A DNA stretch of 64,000 nt, taken from positions 62,001 to 126,000 of the forward strand of contig JAWHQI010000520.1 in assembly GCA_033032865.1 (NCBI GenBank), written 5' to 3'. The translations under genes and the position numbers were made by a program. Under the pieces are notes generated by a model. The model worked only from the letters and a program-made list of their open reading frames with translations. It was not told the origin of the DNA and did not search any database. This document shows, piece by piece, positions 1 to 10,689 of the stretch (the stretch's first letter is position 1; the number at the start of each line of letters is the position of its first letter). Source of the stretch: Dactylorhiza incarnata. Lineage: Eukaryota > Streptophyta > Magnoliopsida > Asparagales > Orchidaceae.

Positions 1-442
1 TTTTCCTTGCCCTGCTTGTACACAATCTCGTAGTCGTACCCCAGGAGTTTAGTCAACCACTTTTGTTGGAGAGGGGAAGCTAGCTGTTGCTCCAAGAAGT
101 GCTTCAGACTCTGATGATCGGTACGGACCTTGAAGTGGTGCCCCAATAAGTAGGATCGCCATAAGGTCACGACATGCAGTATAGCCAACATTTCCTTCTC
201 GTATGTGGACAAGCCCAGAGTACGCGGGGCAAGCGCTTTGCTAAAGTAGGCCAGTGGCCGCCCCTCCTGCATCAGGACTGCGCCTATCCCGACCCCGGAG
301 GCGTCCGTCTCCAAAACGAACTCCTTAGTGAAATCTGGGAGAGCTAGGACCGGTGTGGTCGTCATGGCTCTCTTGAGAGCCTGAAACGCCGTTTCGGCTT
401 CCTCATGCCATCTGAAGGACTCCTTCTGAAGTACCATGTCTG
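1..442 (-). pseudogene. Ty3/gypsy RNase H region (gypsy-A, left part)
   Basis: One uninterrupted minus-strand frame from 440 to the window edge encodes the RT-connection and RNase H part of a plant gypsy polyprotein. Visible motifs are FRWHEEAETAFQALK, LPDFTKEFVLETDASG with the RNase H Asp, LMQEGRPLAYFSKAL, STYEKEMLAI, RTDHQSLKHFLEQ and, at the edge, YDYEIVYKQGK. The rest of RNase H and the integrase lie outside the window. Reverse transcriptase is missing: protease sequence at 5476 would join directly and in frame to DMVLQKESF here if Copia-1 were removed. It belongs with the gag-protease piece at 5474-7320 and the LTR at 7350-7717. Confidence 0.9.
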
Positions 443-587
443 TGTAGGAGAGAATAATGAAAGTGCATATCTCCCAATTAGGAGAGCCACATATTAAATA
501 GATAAAAGGATATTACATGCTAAAGGCAGACAACACCAATAAGAACAAAATATACAAAAATACATATCTACAATAATAACTCCAATA
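443..587 (-). repeat. Copia-1 3' LTR (145 bp)
   Basis: Direct repeat of 5329-5473 with one difference. On the sense strand it starts TATTGGAGTTATTATTG directly after the PPT and ends TCTCTCCTACA. The TSD GTCTG lies on its left. Confidence 0.95.
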
Positions 588-602
588 CTCCCCCTCAAGG
601 TG
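588..602 (-). other. Copia-1 polypurine tract
   Basis: Sense-strand ACCTTGAGGGGGAG abuts the 3' LTR. This is the standard copia plus-strand primer form (TTGAGGGGGAG then TATTGG). It overlaps the end of the pol frame. Confidence 0.85.
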
Positions 603-3600
603 GAGCAAAGATGTCAATCATGCCTAGCTTGGAAGAGAGCAAATCTGAACGCGTAGGACCAAGGGCCGTAGTGAAGGCATCAACAAGTTGGTCGGCCGAC
701 GGAACATAAGTAGGAAGGACGGTCCCAGTACGAACATGATCACGAAGAAAGTGAACATCCATTTCGATGTGTTTGGTGCGCTCATGAAGTACCGAATCCT
801 GAGTGAGAAGAAGAGCTGACTTATTGTCACAGTAGAGAGTCGAGCCAGTGGTCAGAGATAGACCAAGTTCAGCCAGTAACGATCGAAGCCAAATCAACTC
901 AGTAACACCGTGTGCCATGGCACGTTATTCAGACTCAGCGGACGAGCGCAATACAATGTGTTGTTTCTTACTCCGGCATGAAACAAGATGATCCTCATGA
1001 AACACACAGAGGCCGGTGGTAGAGCGTTGATCAGTCAAAGAGCCAGCAAAATCAACATCAGTGAAGCAGGAGAGACTGGAGACACTGTCAGTCCGATAGA
1101 ATAGCCCAAGACCCGGAGCATGCTTGAGATAGCGGAGAACACGCCGAGCTGCCTCAAGATGAGCAGTCCTAGGAGAATGCATAAAATGACTCAGAACACC
1201 TACTGAGAAGCTGATGTCTGGCCTCGTATTTGTCAAGTATATCAGGCGGCCAACCAGACGCTGGTACTGAGAAGGGTCTGGTAGAGGATCACCAGATTCA
1301 GCATGAAGACGATGATTGGTATCCATAGGCGTACGCACAGGACGACAACCCAGGAGACCAGAATCCCGGAGGAGATCTAAGGTGTACTTTCGCTGGGATA
1401 TGGAGATGCCCTGTCGAGAGCGAGCCACTTCAATCCCAAGGAAATAACGGAGAGATCCAAGATCTTTCACCTCAAAGGCGGCGCGGAGAGTAGCTTTCAC
1501 CTCAGAAATACCAGCAGAGTCATCCCCAGTAAGAATAATGTCATCAACATAGACCAAGACAATGGCACGACGGCCATCTGGCGTGGCGCGAACAAAGCAA
1601 GTGTGATCTGCATGACACTGAGTGAAGCATATTTGAAGAATAACAATGTTGAACCGGTCAAACCAGGCACTCGGAGATTGCTTCAGGCCATACAGGGATT
1701 TGTGCAGACGACAGACCCTGCCCGAATACTCCCCCTGAAGGGCAAATCCCGGTGGAGGAGGCATATAAACCTCCTCCTGTAAGGTTCCATGGTGGAAAGC
1801 ATTCTTGACGTCGAGCTGGTAGAGAGGCCATGCCCGGGAGGCCGCAAGGGAGAGCAGAAGACGAACACTAGTCAGCTTGGCCACGGGAGCAAACGTGGCC
1901 CCAAACTCATCAGGAGCCTGAGTAAATCCCTTAGCCACCAAGCGAGCCTTGTAGCGATCAATCGAACCATCATCACCATATTTCACAGTGTAGACCCATT
2001 TGCACCCAACGGTGCGTTTCCCGGGAGGCAGAGGAACAAGGGACCATGTCCCGGTATGACGAAGAGCAGACATCTCCTCCTCCATGGCCCGAACCCACCG
2101 CGAATCAAGGAGAGCCTCAGCAGTGGAAGCAGGGATTCGAACCGAATCAGCAGCAACCACAAACACCTGGTAAGAGGGAGAGAACCACTGGTAGGAAACA
2201 ACACTAGCCAGCGGGTGCTCAGTAACAAAGGAACGAACACAAGCACGATGGCCCTTGCGCAAGGCAATAGGTAAATCATCAGAAGTAGTAGAGGGAGAAG
2301 GCTCAAGAGAGGTACCTGTAACCGGAAGGAGCAATGGATCCGGGACTGAGGGAGAAATGGGAGTAACATGTGGTGGGGGCGCGCGACGACGAGTGTAAGT
2401 AAGTAGGACATGCGGAGGTGATGGTGGTGAAACAGCGGGGACGATCGGGACAGGTTGGACAATAGTAGGGGGGTCCGGGGTAGTCGAGGGAGTGGGAAAG
2501 AAGGGTACCTCCTCGTGAAACGTCACATCACGAGAGTGAATGATACGACGGAGACGAGGATCATAACAGCGATACCCCTTAGTGGTAGTCGAGTAGCCGA
2601 GAAAGAGGCAACGGACAACTCGATCGTCGAGTTTTGTCCGGGAAAGACGCCGGTCCTGGACAAAACACACACAGCCAAAGACCCGAAGAGGGATGGGAAA
2701 AACAGAGGCGGAAGGGTGGGGAAGACCGTAGGGGGCAATACCGCCAAGGGGGCGGGACGGAGTTCGATTGATAAGAAAGGCCGCGGTAAGGAGAGCAGCA
2801 CTCCAGTAGGATTTAGGAACATGCATGCCTCGAAGAAGGCATCGAACAGTGTCCAACAGGTGACGGTTTTTGCGTTCGGCCACGCCATTTTGCTCGGGGG
2901 TGGCCGGACACGAAAACTGGTGGAGGGTGCCTTCAGAACGAAGAAACATGTCAAAGGAGCGGGAGGTGTATTCTCCGCCACTGTCAGAGCGAAGAATGTG
3001 AACAGACTTGCCATGTTGTGTCTGTATCATAGCAGCAAAGTGAGTGTAAACAGAAAGAACGTCAGATTTACGTTTCAGAAGGTAAACCCATAAATAGCGA
3101 GAATAGTCATCAATAAAAGTGACAAAGTACGAGAATCCATCAAAAGAAACAATAGGTGCAGGGCCCCAAACATCAGAATGTATCAACTCAAAACAAGAAG
3201 TAGCACGACTAACAGAAGATACATAGGTACTGCGAGTGTGTTTTGACAATTCACAAACATCACAATGAAAAGGAAAAGAAAAAGATACATCAGGGCAAAC
3301 AGATAACATCCGAGGAGGGCTAGCATGACCGAGACGGGCATGCCAAAGCAAACTCGATGACGAAGCAGGGGCAGCAGTGATGGTGGTAGCAGCAGTAGGG
3401 GGGGCATCACCAGATGGTACATCCCATTCTTCTCAATCCCCGTACCAAAAGTCCTCCTGGATCGCAGGTCCTGAAAAACACAATGATCAGAGTAGAAAGT
3501 GACAGAGCAGTTCAAAGCACGAGTAATACTACTAACAGATAAAAGGTTGAGAGCCATGTGAGGTACAAGAAGAACAGAGTCAAGGGAAAGAGAGGAAGAG

Positions 3601-4859
3601 AGAGAGACAGTGCCCTGGCTGAGGACAGGAGTAAACGAGCCATCAGCAAGGCGCACATCCCGGTGGGAGCAAGGAGCAACCTGGCGCAGGAGGGAAGACG
3701 TACCAGTCATATGGTCGGTGGCACCAGAATCAATCACCCAGGGTGACGAACCCTGGTCAACCGTGGTCGCAGAGCAAGCAAACGGAGTACCTGAGGATGA
3801 AGAGCTAGGAGAGGCAGAGGCAGTAGTGGAGGACTGAGATTGCTGGAACTGCTGAAACTGGGCCAACATGTGACTGAAATCCGAAGCAGTGACTCCTGAA
3901 GGACGCTCGACGGTATCAAAAGACTCGGCAACAGCAACGGTGCAGCGTGGAGTACCAGACAAAGTACGATCAGAGCCCCGGAGGTGAGGGTAGAGCTGAT
4001 AGCAACGGCTGCGGTCATGATAGAGACGCCCACAATGAGAGCAAGGACCAGGCGGACCCGTAGGACCACGACCACCTGGGGAGCCACGTCCCCCAGACTG
4101 AGTAGACGAACCACGACCTCCACGGCTCCGAGAGCCAAAAGTGGGAGGACGAGAAGAAGCTGCAAGAGCCATCTGCTCAGTAGGGAGCGAGGAAGTAGTA
4201 CACCCGCCGGATAGGCATGAGTGACGCTGCAGGCGTTTCTCATGCTCAGAGACAATGGAGTAGGCCTCAAGAAGATCTGGCAAAGGAGACATGCCCACAA
4301 TCTGAGCACGAGTGGACTCATACTCGGGGCGAAGGCCCATCAAGAACTGGTAGGTCTCCCGACGCTGTCGCTGTTGCCGGATAAGGGTGACATCCTCGGG
4401 AGATTTCAGGGCACTAAGAGGCTCCAGATCATTGAGTTCCAGAAAACGATCCTAAAGGTAGGTAAAGTACTCCTGAACAGACCGCTCCCCCTGAGTAGCG
4501 GAAGCAATATCCTGAAAGACACCAAAAATCTGGGCATCAACACGTGTGTGCCCAAAGGTGCGCTGAAGGGCCGACCAAAGTTCAGTGATGTCTTCAAAAC
4601 GCATGAACTGGCCGAAGATACAAGGCTCCATCGAGCACTGGATCCATCCAAGGACCATGAATTTCTCCGTAGACCACTTGACCAAAGCATCTTTCTGGTC
4701 ATCAGAAGGCTTGGGAGGTCCTCCAGTCAACCAAGAAAGTTTATTTCGACCAGCAAGGGCCACCTTCATCGATGTAGCCCAAGAAGAATAGTTCCGTTCA
4801 TCCAGGAGGATGCTAGTAATCCGCCTAGAGGAGGATTCGTAGGTGTCCATAGAAGCCAT
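595..4859 (-). pseudogene. Copia-1 gag-pol polyprotein, broken
   Basis: Gag starts at 4859 (MASMDTYESSS). An in-frame TAG at 4452-4454 interrupts Gag after EYFTYL; the frame then continues through the CX2CX4HX4C knuckle (CSHCGRLYHDRSRC, near 4040) and protease WVIDSGATDHMTG (near 3710). A frameshift lies in or near the 7-base G run at 3398-3404. From 3370 the frame gives the integrase HHCC region (LWHARLGHA), the catalytic Asp and Glu motifs (SDSGGEYTS, EQNGVAERKNR) and RT with YVDD intact. A TAA at about 925 replaces the Tyr of SSAESEYRAMA in RNase H, whose last 107 codons follow at 918-595 (YCDNKSALLL, KHIEMDVHFLRD). Domain order Gag-PR-IN-RT-RH proves copia. Three lesions make it inactive as read. 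Confidence 0.95.
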
Positions 4860-5317
4860 GAACCAAGAGGAAATCGAGATCCCTCCCACAAAGGAGATCG
4901 AGGATCGAACAGAAATACGGCCCGGGAATAAGGGCAGAAAACAGGCGCAGGAACAAGAAGCCGGAACAAGAACTGGAAAACGGCGCTGGAAGAGCAGCCG
5001 GAACAGGCGCTGGGGAGACGCCAAGCGCTGGAAGAACAGCCGGAACAGGCGCTGGGAAGACGCCGATCGCTGGAAAACGCCGATCGCTGGAAGAGCTGCC
5101 GATCACGGGAGAAGACGACCTGTCGATCACGAGAAGACGCCGACCTGTCGATCACGGGAATACGCCGATCGGGAGAATACGCCGATCACGGGAAGACGCC
5201 GATCGGGAGAATACACCAAGAAGCGCCGATCCTGTCGATCACGGGAAGACGCCGACCGATCGACGAGCGACAGTCGAGCGAGAAGCGGAGGGGACACCGA
5301 ACGGGAACCCTAATTTC
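4860..5317 (-). other. Copia-1 untranslated leader with short imperfect repeats
   Basis: The 450 bases between PBS and gag start are built of scrambled short words such as GAAGACGCCGATC, GATCACGGG, GGGAGAATACGCC and CCGGAACAGGCGCTGG, repeated several times from 4985 to 5270. Frames through it are open by composition and I see no protein family in them. Likely the packaging/dimerisation leader (inference). Confidence 0.7.
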
Positions 5318-5328
5318 CTCTGATACCA
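5318..5328 (-). other. Copia-1 primer binding site (iMet tRNA)
   Basis: Sense-strand TGGTATCAGAG directly follows the 5' LTR, matching the 3' end complement of plant initiator Met tRNA, the usual copia primer. Confidence 0.93.
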
Positions 5329-5473
5329 TGTAGGAGAGAATAATGAAAGTGCATATCTCCCAATTAGGAGAGCCACATATTAAATAGATAAAAGGATATT
5401 ACATGCTAAAGGCAGACCACACCAATAAGAACAAAATATACAAAAATACATATCTACAATAATAACTCCAATA
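5329..5473 (-). repeat. Copia-1 5' LTR (145 bp)
   Basis: Pairs with 443-587. The TSD GTCTG follows at 5474-5478. It is very short for a copia LTR and no TATA box is obvious in it. Confidence 0.95.
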
Positions 5474-7320
5474 GTCTGATCCCCTGATGGGAAGCAAGTA
5501 GAGATCTGTATGGCAGGTGTACCCTTGTATCCGCATCTCGACGCCTTTCATGACACCTTCGCACCTCAGTTTGCTGCCGTCAGCCACTATCACCTGAAAG
5601 GCTGCCTCTCGGTCCACTGGGTGTCCTACCCCATCAGCCACAGAAGGATTGATAAAATTATGGGTGCTGCCGCTGTCAATCAGGATGGTCACCCTCTCTG
5701 ATCGCACATGTCCAACGATGCGTAAGGTGAGAGGAGTTGTACACCCTTCCATGGCCTGGAGGGAGACCCCGAACTCCGTCAAGTCTAACTCCTCTTCCAA
5801 GGTCGCCGCCAAGGCGTCCTCGTCCTCTTCCTCCTCCCGCAGCATATATACCTGGACCTTCTGACACCTGTGGCCCGAACCGTATTTCTTGTCGCAGTTG
5901 AAGCATTGCCCCTTTTCTTTCCTCGCTTGAAGCTCAGGCCATGTCATTCGAGTCACCGTCGGTCGTCCCGCAGCCGGAGGGTCTCGCCTGAGAGCGGGTG
6001 ATGCAGGGGGGTGCCCGTGTAGTGACCCGGTTCCGCTGTCTGTTGAATCGCTCCTCCTGAATCCGGGTGAGGCTAATGGCATGACTCAGGATGCAGGGCA
6101 TATAGGCGTGCACCTCGTCCCGCAAGAAATCCCTCAGGCCGGAAACAAAACAACTCAGGAGTGTCTTCTCTTCCCAATTGACCCGATTGGCCAGCCGTTC
6201 GAACTTAGTGCGGTACTCCGTCACCGCCCCCCTCTGTCGAAGCTTCTGCAGCGTTGCCTCGACGTCTTCATACTCTAGTGGTCCGAAACGTGCGGAGAAG
6301 GCTTCCACGAACTCCGTCCATGGGGCGTAATCACGACCACATTGGAACCATTTGGTCCACTGATAGACGTCGTCTTCCAGATGGAAGGCCGCCAACTGCA
6401 CCCACTGTTCCTCGGGAATCTCCTGATAAATGATAATTGAAGAATAATTCGGCCTTTTGCACCCATTCCAACGCGTCCCCGTCCCCTCTGAACCTCGGAA
6501 AATTCATCCGGGTCCTTTTTGGTTGCATGTAGGCCCACTGATTTCCACGTCCGTATTCCCCTGCCTCCTGTCCTGGTGCATATGGTCGTCTCTGGTCCGT
6601 TGGCCAGTGAGGAGGCCCCTGAAAGCCCCCGACCTTCTCCCATGCGCTGCCCCCTCCATGCTGTGGGATCGGTGGAGGGTGCTCGTGGACCTAATGTCCA
6701 TTTTCGAACCCCATAGGAGGTCCGTAAGTCCTTGGTAGTGGCAAAATCCCGGCAACACCCCCAATTGGCGCGCCTAGAACCCCATACGGTCGAGGGTACG
6801 ACGCGGCGTGCTCGGGAGGTCTCCAGGCAGTCGAATAGGAGCCCCCGTAGGGAGGATGGGCTGTCGGACTGGCAGCTGGGCCGCTCGCCCCTAACGCTGA
6901 ATCCGCCGACCTGTTCAGGATCGGGCGGCTCCCGTCGGTCCCCTAACCCCCGCCTGACGTCGGAGCAACCCCGGACACCCCTTCCGAAGCCTCTGCGAGC
7001 CAGCGTGGCAGATTTCCAGGTCATCTGGACCCCTCGCCCGCCGATCCGTGCACAGGAGCACGATCGGCTCCGTAAACGACCGGCGGTTGCTGTGCGTGAG
7101 AGGGCTCTCCGTCGGATCCCTCATTGCTGACTTGTTTCCCTCTTAGGCCTTATGTGAGGAGGGATTTGATCTCCTCTAGGTGGGCATCCCAACGTTCTTC
7201 CAAATCTTTTGTGGAGGATTTGATTTGTTCTTCGATCGCCGCCACCGTGTACGCCAGTCCCACGTAGTTCTCCTCGATGGCAGCCAAGTGAGCGTTCTCG
7301 GTCTCGGAGCGCGTCACCAT
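5474..7320 (-). pseudogene. Ty3/gypsy gag-protease (gypsy-A, right part), frameshifted
   Basis: The start codon at 7320 opens MVTRSETENAHLAAIEENY, typical of chromovirus Gag N-termini, but a TAA occurs at 7152. The retrotransposon Gag domain is clear from about 6520 to 6080 in two frames: MNFPRFRGDGDALEWVQKAE, then QLAAFHLEDDVYQWTKWF and FERLANRVNWEEKTLLSCFV. A zinc knuckle CFNCDKKYGSGHRC lies near 5900 and protease LIDSGSTHNFI near 5670. The frame stays open through YLLPIRGSD at 5476, where the TSD of Copia-1 begins. Knuckle spacing and protease place it with the chromoviruses. Reverse transcriptase does not follow (see 1-442). Confidence 0.9.
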
Positions 7321-7337
7321 GGTCGCATGAAGGAGGC

Positions 7338-7348
7338 TCTGATACCAA
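7338..7348 (-). other. gypsy-A primer binding site
   Basis: Sense-strand TGGTATCAGAG, complementary to initiator Met tRNA, two bases inside the 5' LTR end and 18 bases before the gag ATG. Confidence 0.85.
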
Positions 7349-7349
7349 A

Positions 7350-7717
7350 TGTTATGATCTAAGGGGGGAAGAAGAAGGAGAACAAGAGAGGAATACTAGA
7401 GAGAGGGAGAGAAATTAGGGTTTAGGAGGAAGGAGAGAATACCTGATAATAATATTGCTTGCCTACTCCAAGAGAAGTCCCGGTTTAAATTCCCGGAACC
7501 AAGGTGCCCCCCCCCCCCCCCCCCCCCCCCCCACCACACACACACACACACCCACACACACACACATGGGCTGAACCAGTGTGGTTCAGCCCCAATTCCT
7601 CTTAATTAGTGTTGTCGGGCTGAACCGGATGGTTCAGCCCGGTCTTCCTTCACCGTCGCCTTTGGCCTTCGAGCATACTGATATCCTCTGAACCGGATGA
7701 CGTTTGGGGGCGTAACA
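7350..7717 (-). repeat. gypsy-A 5' LTR with C26 tract and CA microsatellite
   Basis: Sense-strand ends are TGTTACGCCCCCAAACG and GATCATAACA. The left limit is fixed by the PBS; the right limit (7717) is inferred from the TG/CA ends. It contains 26 consecutive C on the plus strand (7507-7532), then (CA)n to about 7565, and two matching words around the CA repeat (GGGCTGAACC... and GGTTCAGCCC). The partner LTR is outside the window, so no TSD can be checked. Confidence 0.75.
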
Positions 7718-8240
7718 ACACATCATGTCCCGGGCTTGTTCATGACACATTACCCTGTGTACTTCATGCATGAATTGTAGATGCACATTTTCTCACCGTG
7801 GCCATCCAGCAGGCCCGCTTTGTGGAAGGGGAAATTTCTACGACACTGGGCCTCCCAGTCACTACTGCATTGCAGCATCCCAGGCGCGTCCACACGCTGG
7901 GCCACTCAAGCTGGCTCATGCACTCGCTTTACCACCCTACGAAGATCTTCCACCACAAATTCCACCAGCGCCCTCTCTCCATCCTCCACCCTCAGTTCCA
8001 CCATCAAAGCCAAATCCTCTAACATCCCGCCTCTCACACCAAGATTACATTGATCTTTGCCGCCTAGAACTTTATTTCTGTTACACAAAATTTACTCCCC
8101 TTGTGACAAATGTCTCCAGAAATATTTGCGCTTACTGCTCGCAATCAAAGACGATGATGTTACAATTGCTGAATTTGAGTCTCTGGAGCTCGAGGAAGCC
8201 ACCACCGCTACTCGACCTTGAGGACAAGGTCAATTTTGAA
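7718..8240 (+). pseudogene. Degenerate 3' end of a plus-strand gypsy pol
   Basis: Only the tail is recognisable: PPLLDLEDKVNFE at 8190-8240 matches the family pattern at the end of gypsy integrase/chromodomain polyproteins (LEDKVxFEG). The preceding 450 bases are GC-richer than their surroundings and partly open, but I cannot align them to a domain. The LTR-like block right after it supports the call. Confidence 0.45.
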
Positions 8241-8280
8241 GTGCAGATATTGATATGTATATGTACATATGTGTACCATT

Positions 8281-8600
8281 AGGGTGATCGCCCTCGACGA
8301 GTGAGACCCCGATCTGATCATTCGCGAGTCGCGAGCATCTAATATTAGTATATATTGTAGTAATGGTATTTCAGTAATTACTGTAACCTCTCCTATATAA
8401 GGAGGGGTTGTAGAGTCTTAGGATTTTTTATCTTTTGAGTTTTGGTTTAGAATCTTTCTTTGGAGAAGTCTCTTTGAGGGAACCAACCCTCGAGAGCGTG
8501 GCGTAAGCATATCTCGCGATTGTATCCATCTTAGATTTTATTGCTTTCCGATTTGATACGTTCAATAGTGTTACCACTAAATACGAGGATCCCTTATATA
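8281..8600 (+). repeat. LTR-like block, probably 3' LTR of the gypsy tail
   Basis: It has a TATA box (CTATATAAGGAGGGG, 8391-8405) followed by a transcribed-leader-like stretch with GAGAGCGTGG and a T-rich R/U5. Position just after the pol tail suggests a 3' LTR. Ends and TSD were not found. Confidence 0.45.
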
Positions 8601-9521
8601 TAATATATATAAGAAGATTTCAACTTTTGTGTAGGCTGTATGTTTTTGCTGAAGCTTTGCTTTTGCCATCAGAACTTCATAAACGTTGTCTCATAGACAA
8701 CTGTTCTCTGTTATAATTTTAAAAGCAAATTATGGGTAAAGAAGGGAAAAAGTTGTCAGTTCATCCAAACTGTCCCTTCACTGGTTTTTCCCCATCAATA
8801 AGGAAGCATAACTCTGTAACCCAATGAAGTTATTCTAAGACTTGCCTGATTTGTCGTTAAAGAAGACATGTGTTTTTAAAGTATCATACGAGAAGTTATT
8901 CTTAAAAAATACTATGATAATCACGTTGTGTGAATGAATGGATTTATTTCGATCCAAAGATCCAAGTCATATAGCTCCTGATGTTTACACTATGATTTGA
9001 ATCTAAATATGTTTATCTTTAAAACATAGGGTGCATTTGGCGGGTTGGATCCCGCGCGGTCGCGCGGACCGCACCGCCCGGTCGCGGCCACGGCCCTCTT
9101 GGTGGGCCACTGTCGGGTGGCGGGGATCCGCCCCGCCTGCGATTCCCATGCATTTTCCGCGGAAATCGACCGAGCAAAAGGACCGTGGTGGCCTCCGCGC
9201 GGATTGGCTCCGCAGAAAATCGCAGAGCCAAACCCGTCCATAGAAAACGAAACAGTTTCTTTTTTAATTCTTATTAATGTTCCCGTTCCAAGTTTAGAAG
9301 TAAAATCTTTGAAAAACCTGAAAGAGGTAGTAGGTTATGATTCAATAAAATCCATGAATGAAATCTACTGCGCAAATTAATTTTCTTTGTAAAATATTTA
9401 ATGTTAATTGTCCCTATTGTTCTTATTGAATAATATACAATGTTAATTTTCCCTATTGTTCTTATTGAATAATATTGAATGTTAATTGAACAATACATAT
9501 CTTCTTTAATACTATTTACAG
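8601..9521 (+). other. Intron-like AT-rich DNA upstream of the SIP1 exon
   Basis: No coding signal is seen. It holds a 211-bp MITE (9029-9239), a short tandem duplication around 9400-9490 (unit about 42 bp with CCCTATTGTTCTTATTGAATAAT), and ends with a good acceptor, ACTATTTACAG at 9511-9521. Upstream SIP1 exons are not in this window. Confidence 0.6.
9029..9239. mobile_element. GC-rich MITE, PIF/Harbinger-like
   Basis: A 211-bp CpG-rich block in AT-rich DNA with imperfect terminal inverted repeats (GGGTGCATTTGGC and, reversed, GGACGGGTTTGGC) and a 3-bp direct duplication ATA at 9026-9028 and 9240-9242. Length and TIR style resemble the MITE at 15154. No protein is encoded. Superfamily is inferred from TIR and TSD length only. 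Confidence 0.55.
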
Positions 9522-9680
9522 GCATATGGCTGGGTATATATCAACAACATGCACAACACATGGGAGCAGTTTTATGTATATTGGATCTGTCCTTTCCTTG
9601 GTTCCATTCTTGCTGCTTTGGTTTTCCGCTTTCTGTTCCCTCTCCCTTCGCCGAAAACCAAGAAAGCCAAAAAGGCTTGA
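9522..9680 (+). CDS. SIP1: Last exon of a small basic intrinsic protein aquaporin (SIP1)
   Basis: After acceptor AG at 9520-9521 an in-phase frame of 52 codons ends in TGA at 9678-9680. It reads AYGWVYINNMHNTWEQFYVY, then WICPFLGSILAALVFRFLFP and a Lys-rich tail SPKTKKAKKA. This matches the C-terminus of plant SIP1 aquaporins: the segment after the second NPA-type motif, transmembrane helix 6, and a basic tail with an ER-type KKxx-like end. SIP2 proteins differ at HNTWEQFYVYW. SIPs are aquaporins of the endoplasmic reticulum. Upstream exons (helices 1-5, NPT and NPA boxes) are absent; the nearest 7 kb upstream is retrotransposon. The gene may have a TE-filled intron or be a 3' fragment. No lesion is visible in this exon. 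Confidence 0.88.
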   Translation, partial: AYGWVYINNMHNTWEQFYVYWICPFLGSILAALVFRFLFPLPSPKTKKAKKA

Positions 9681-9860
9681 GAGAGACACCTGGAAAGAAG
9701 TAGGGGGATACTAGCCATAGACCTTTGGTTAGTGCATGTCATAGTAGCTAGAACTACATAATTTAACTCAACTGCATAATTTCTTCCTTTACTGTAATCT
9801 TTATTCAGCTTTAAGCTCTTTTTATTTATGAATAAATTGTTTAATACTTCCTAAAGTATC
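9681..9860 (+). promoter_or_regulatory. Probable SIP1 3' UTR with polyadenylation signal
   Basis: Following the TGA, T-rich DNA with TTTATTTATG leads to AATAAA at 9831-9836, a good near-upstream element. Cleavage position is not determined. Confidence 0.55.
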
Positions 9861-10689
9861 CAGTACCCTGCAATTTGTTTTATTTTTATAGGAATCATAC
9901 CTGGATATCTAGTTTCAACTTTCAAGGTGGAATAAAAGATGTGTATGATTTATGTTAATTCTTTTCAGCGGCTTGAGAGTTAGGATGTTAGTACTAATCA
10001 TTCTGATGAGTAGATGCTTTATGGAAGATCTAGTAAAGAATTGGATGAAAGAAAACAGAATGAAGATGTTGAGAAATGGTAGTGGAGTTGTGTTAGCAGA
10101 TATGTGCGAAGGACAGTAATGATATGTGCAAGTAAAGAAAACCCAGTAGCCAAGGTAGTAAAAACATGTTCTCTCGGTCCTGCAGAAAAAGGAATCTCGG
10201 CTGCATGATTACACGTACTTCTAACTAGAAAGGTTCTACTTTTCGCTCTTCTTCCCCTCTAGTTGTCGAGACTTCCGTCTCCGATTGTTGAGAGTTGGCA
10301 TCTGCATCGACATCCCGCCATTGTCAACTCTTTGTGCTTTATGCACAACCTCTTCCTGTATACTTGAGGGGATTGAGCATCTTCTTCCTATATGCAGTGC
10401 AACTTCACACCTTCCTGGTACCCTTGTTTCTTCTAGCAGACGGTGTATCGTGCATTTGCTTCTAGTCCTATGCGGATGGTATCTTCCTATAGATGCTCTG
10501 ATTACCCTGCGACACTTTCTTCTCTCATTGGACGTTGTTGTGTTGTCGATTGTTTATGTTGCATTATCTTTGACAATATGTTTCGTTAATAGTTGTTTTC
10601 TTATCTATACCTTGATTAGAGTCCTCTAGTTCATGTCCTCCAGTCGATTGCTTTCTCAGTCCTTCATAGGCAAGATAAATGGTATTGTT
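9861..10689. other. Unassigned DNA
   Basis: Nothing is recognised. A plus frame of 114 codons at 10285-10629 shows no family features and sits in CT-rich sequence. Given what follows, this may be the decayed 5' part of the copia remnant. Confidence 0.4.

Larger units (their letters stand above)
443..5473 (-). mobile_element. Copia-1: complete-length Ty1/copia retrotransposon inserted in gypsy-A
   Basis: A 5.0-kb element bounded by 145-bp LTRs (443-587 and 5329-5473) that differ at one base by eye (a/c in the GCAGAMCACACC segment). The 5-bp TSD GTCTG is at 438-442 and 5474-5478. It has an iMet-type PBS beside the right LTR and a polypurine tract beside the left LTR, so the sense strand is minus. 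LTR ends read TAT...ACA on the sense strand rather than TG...CA. The near-identical LTRs mean recent insertion, yet the coding region carries at least two stops and one frameshift. The reading of family, limits and orientation is secure. Confidence 0.96.

Noticed and set aside
1789..3093. Long plus-strand frames opposite Copia-1 pol
   Set aside because: They are antisense shadows of the integrase/RT frame with no family features.
10285..10629. Plus frame of 114 codons as a gene
   Set aside because: No start context, domain or codon signal; lies before a decayed copia.
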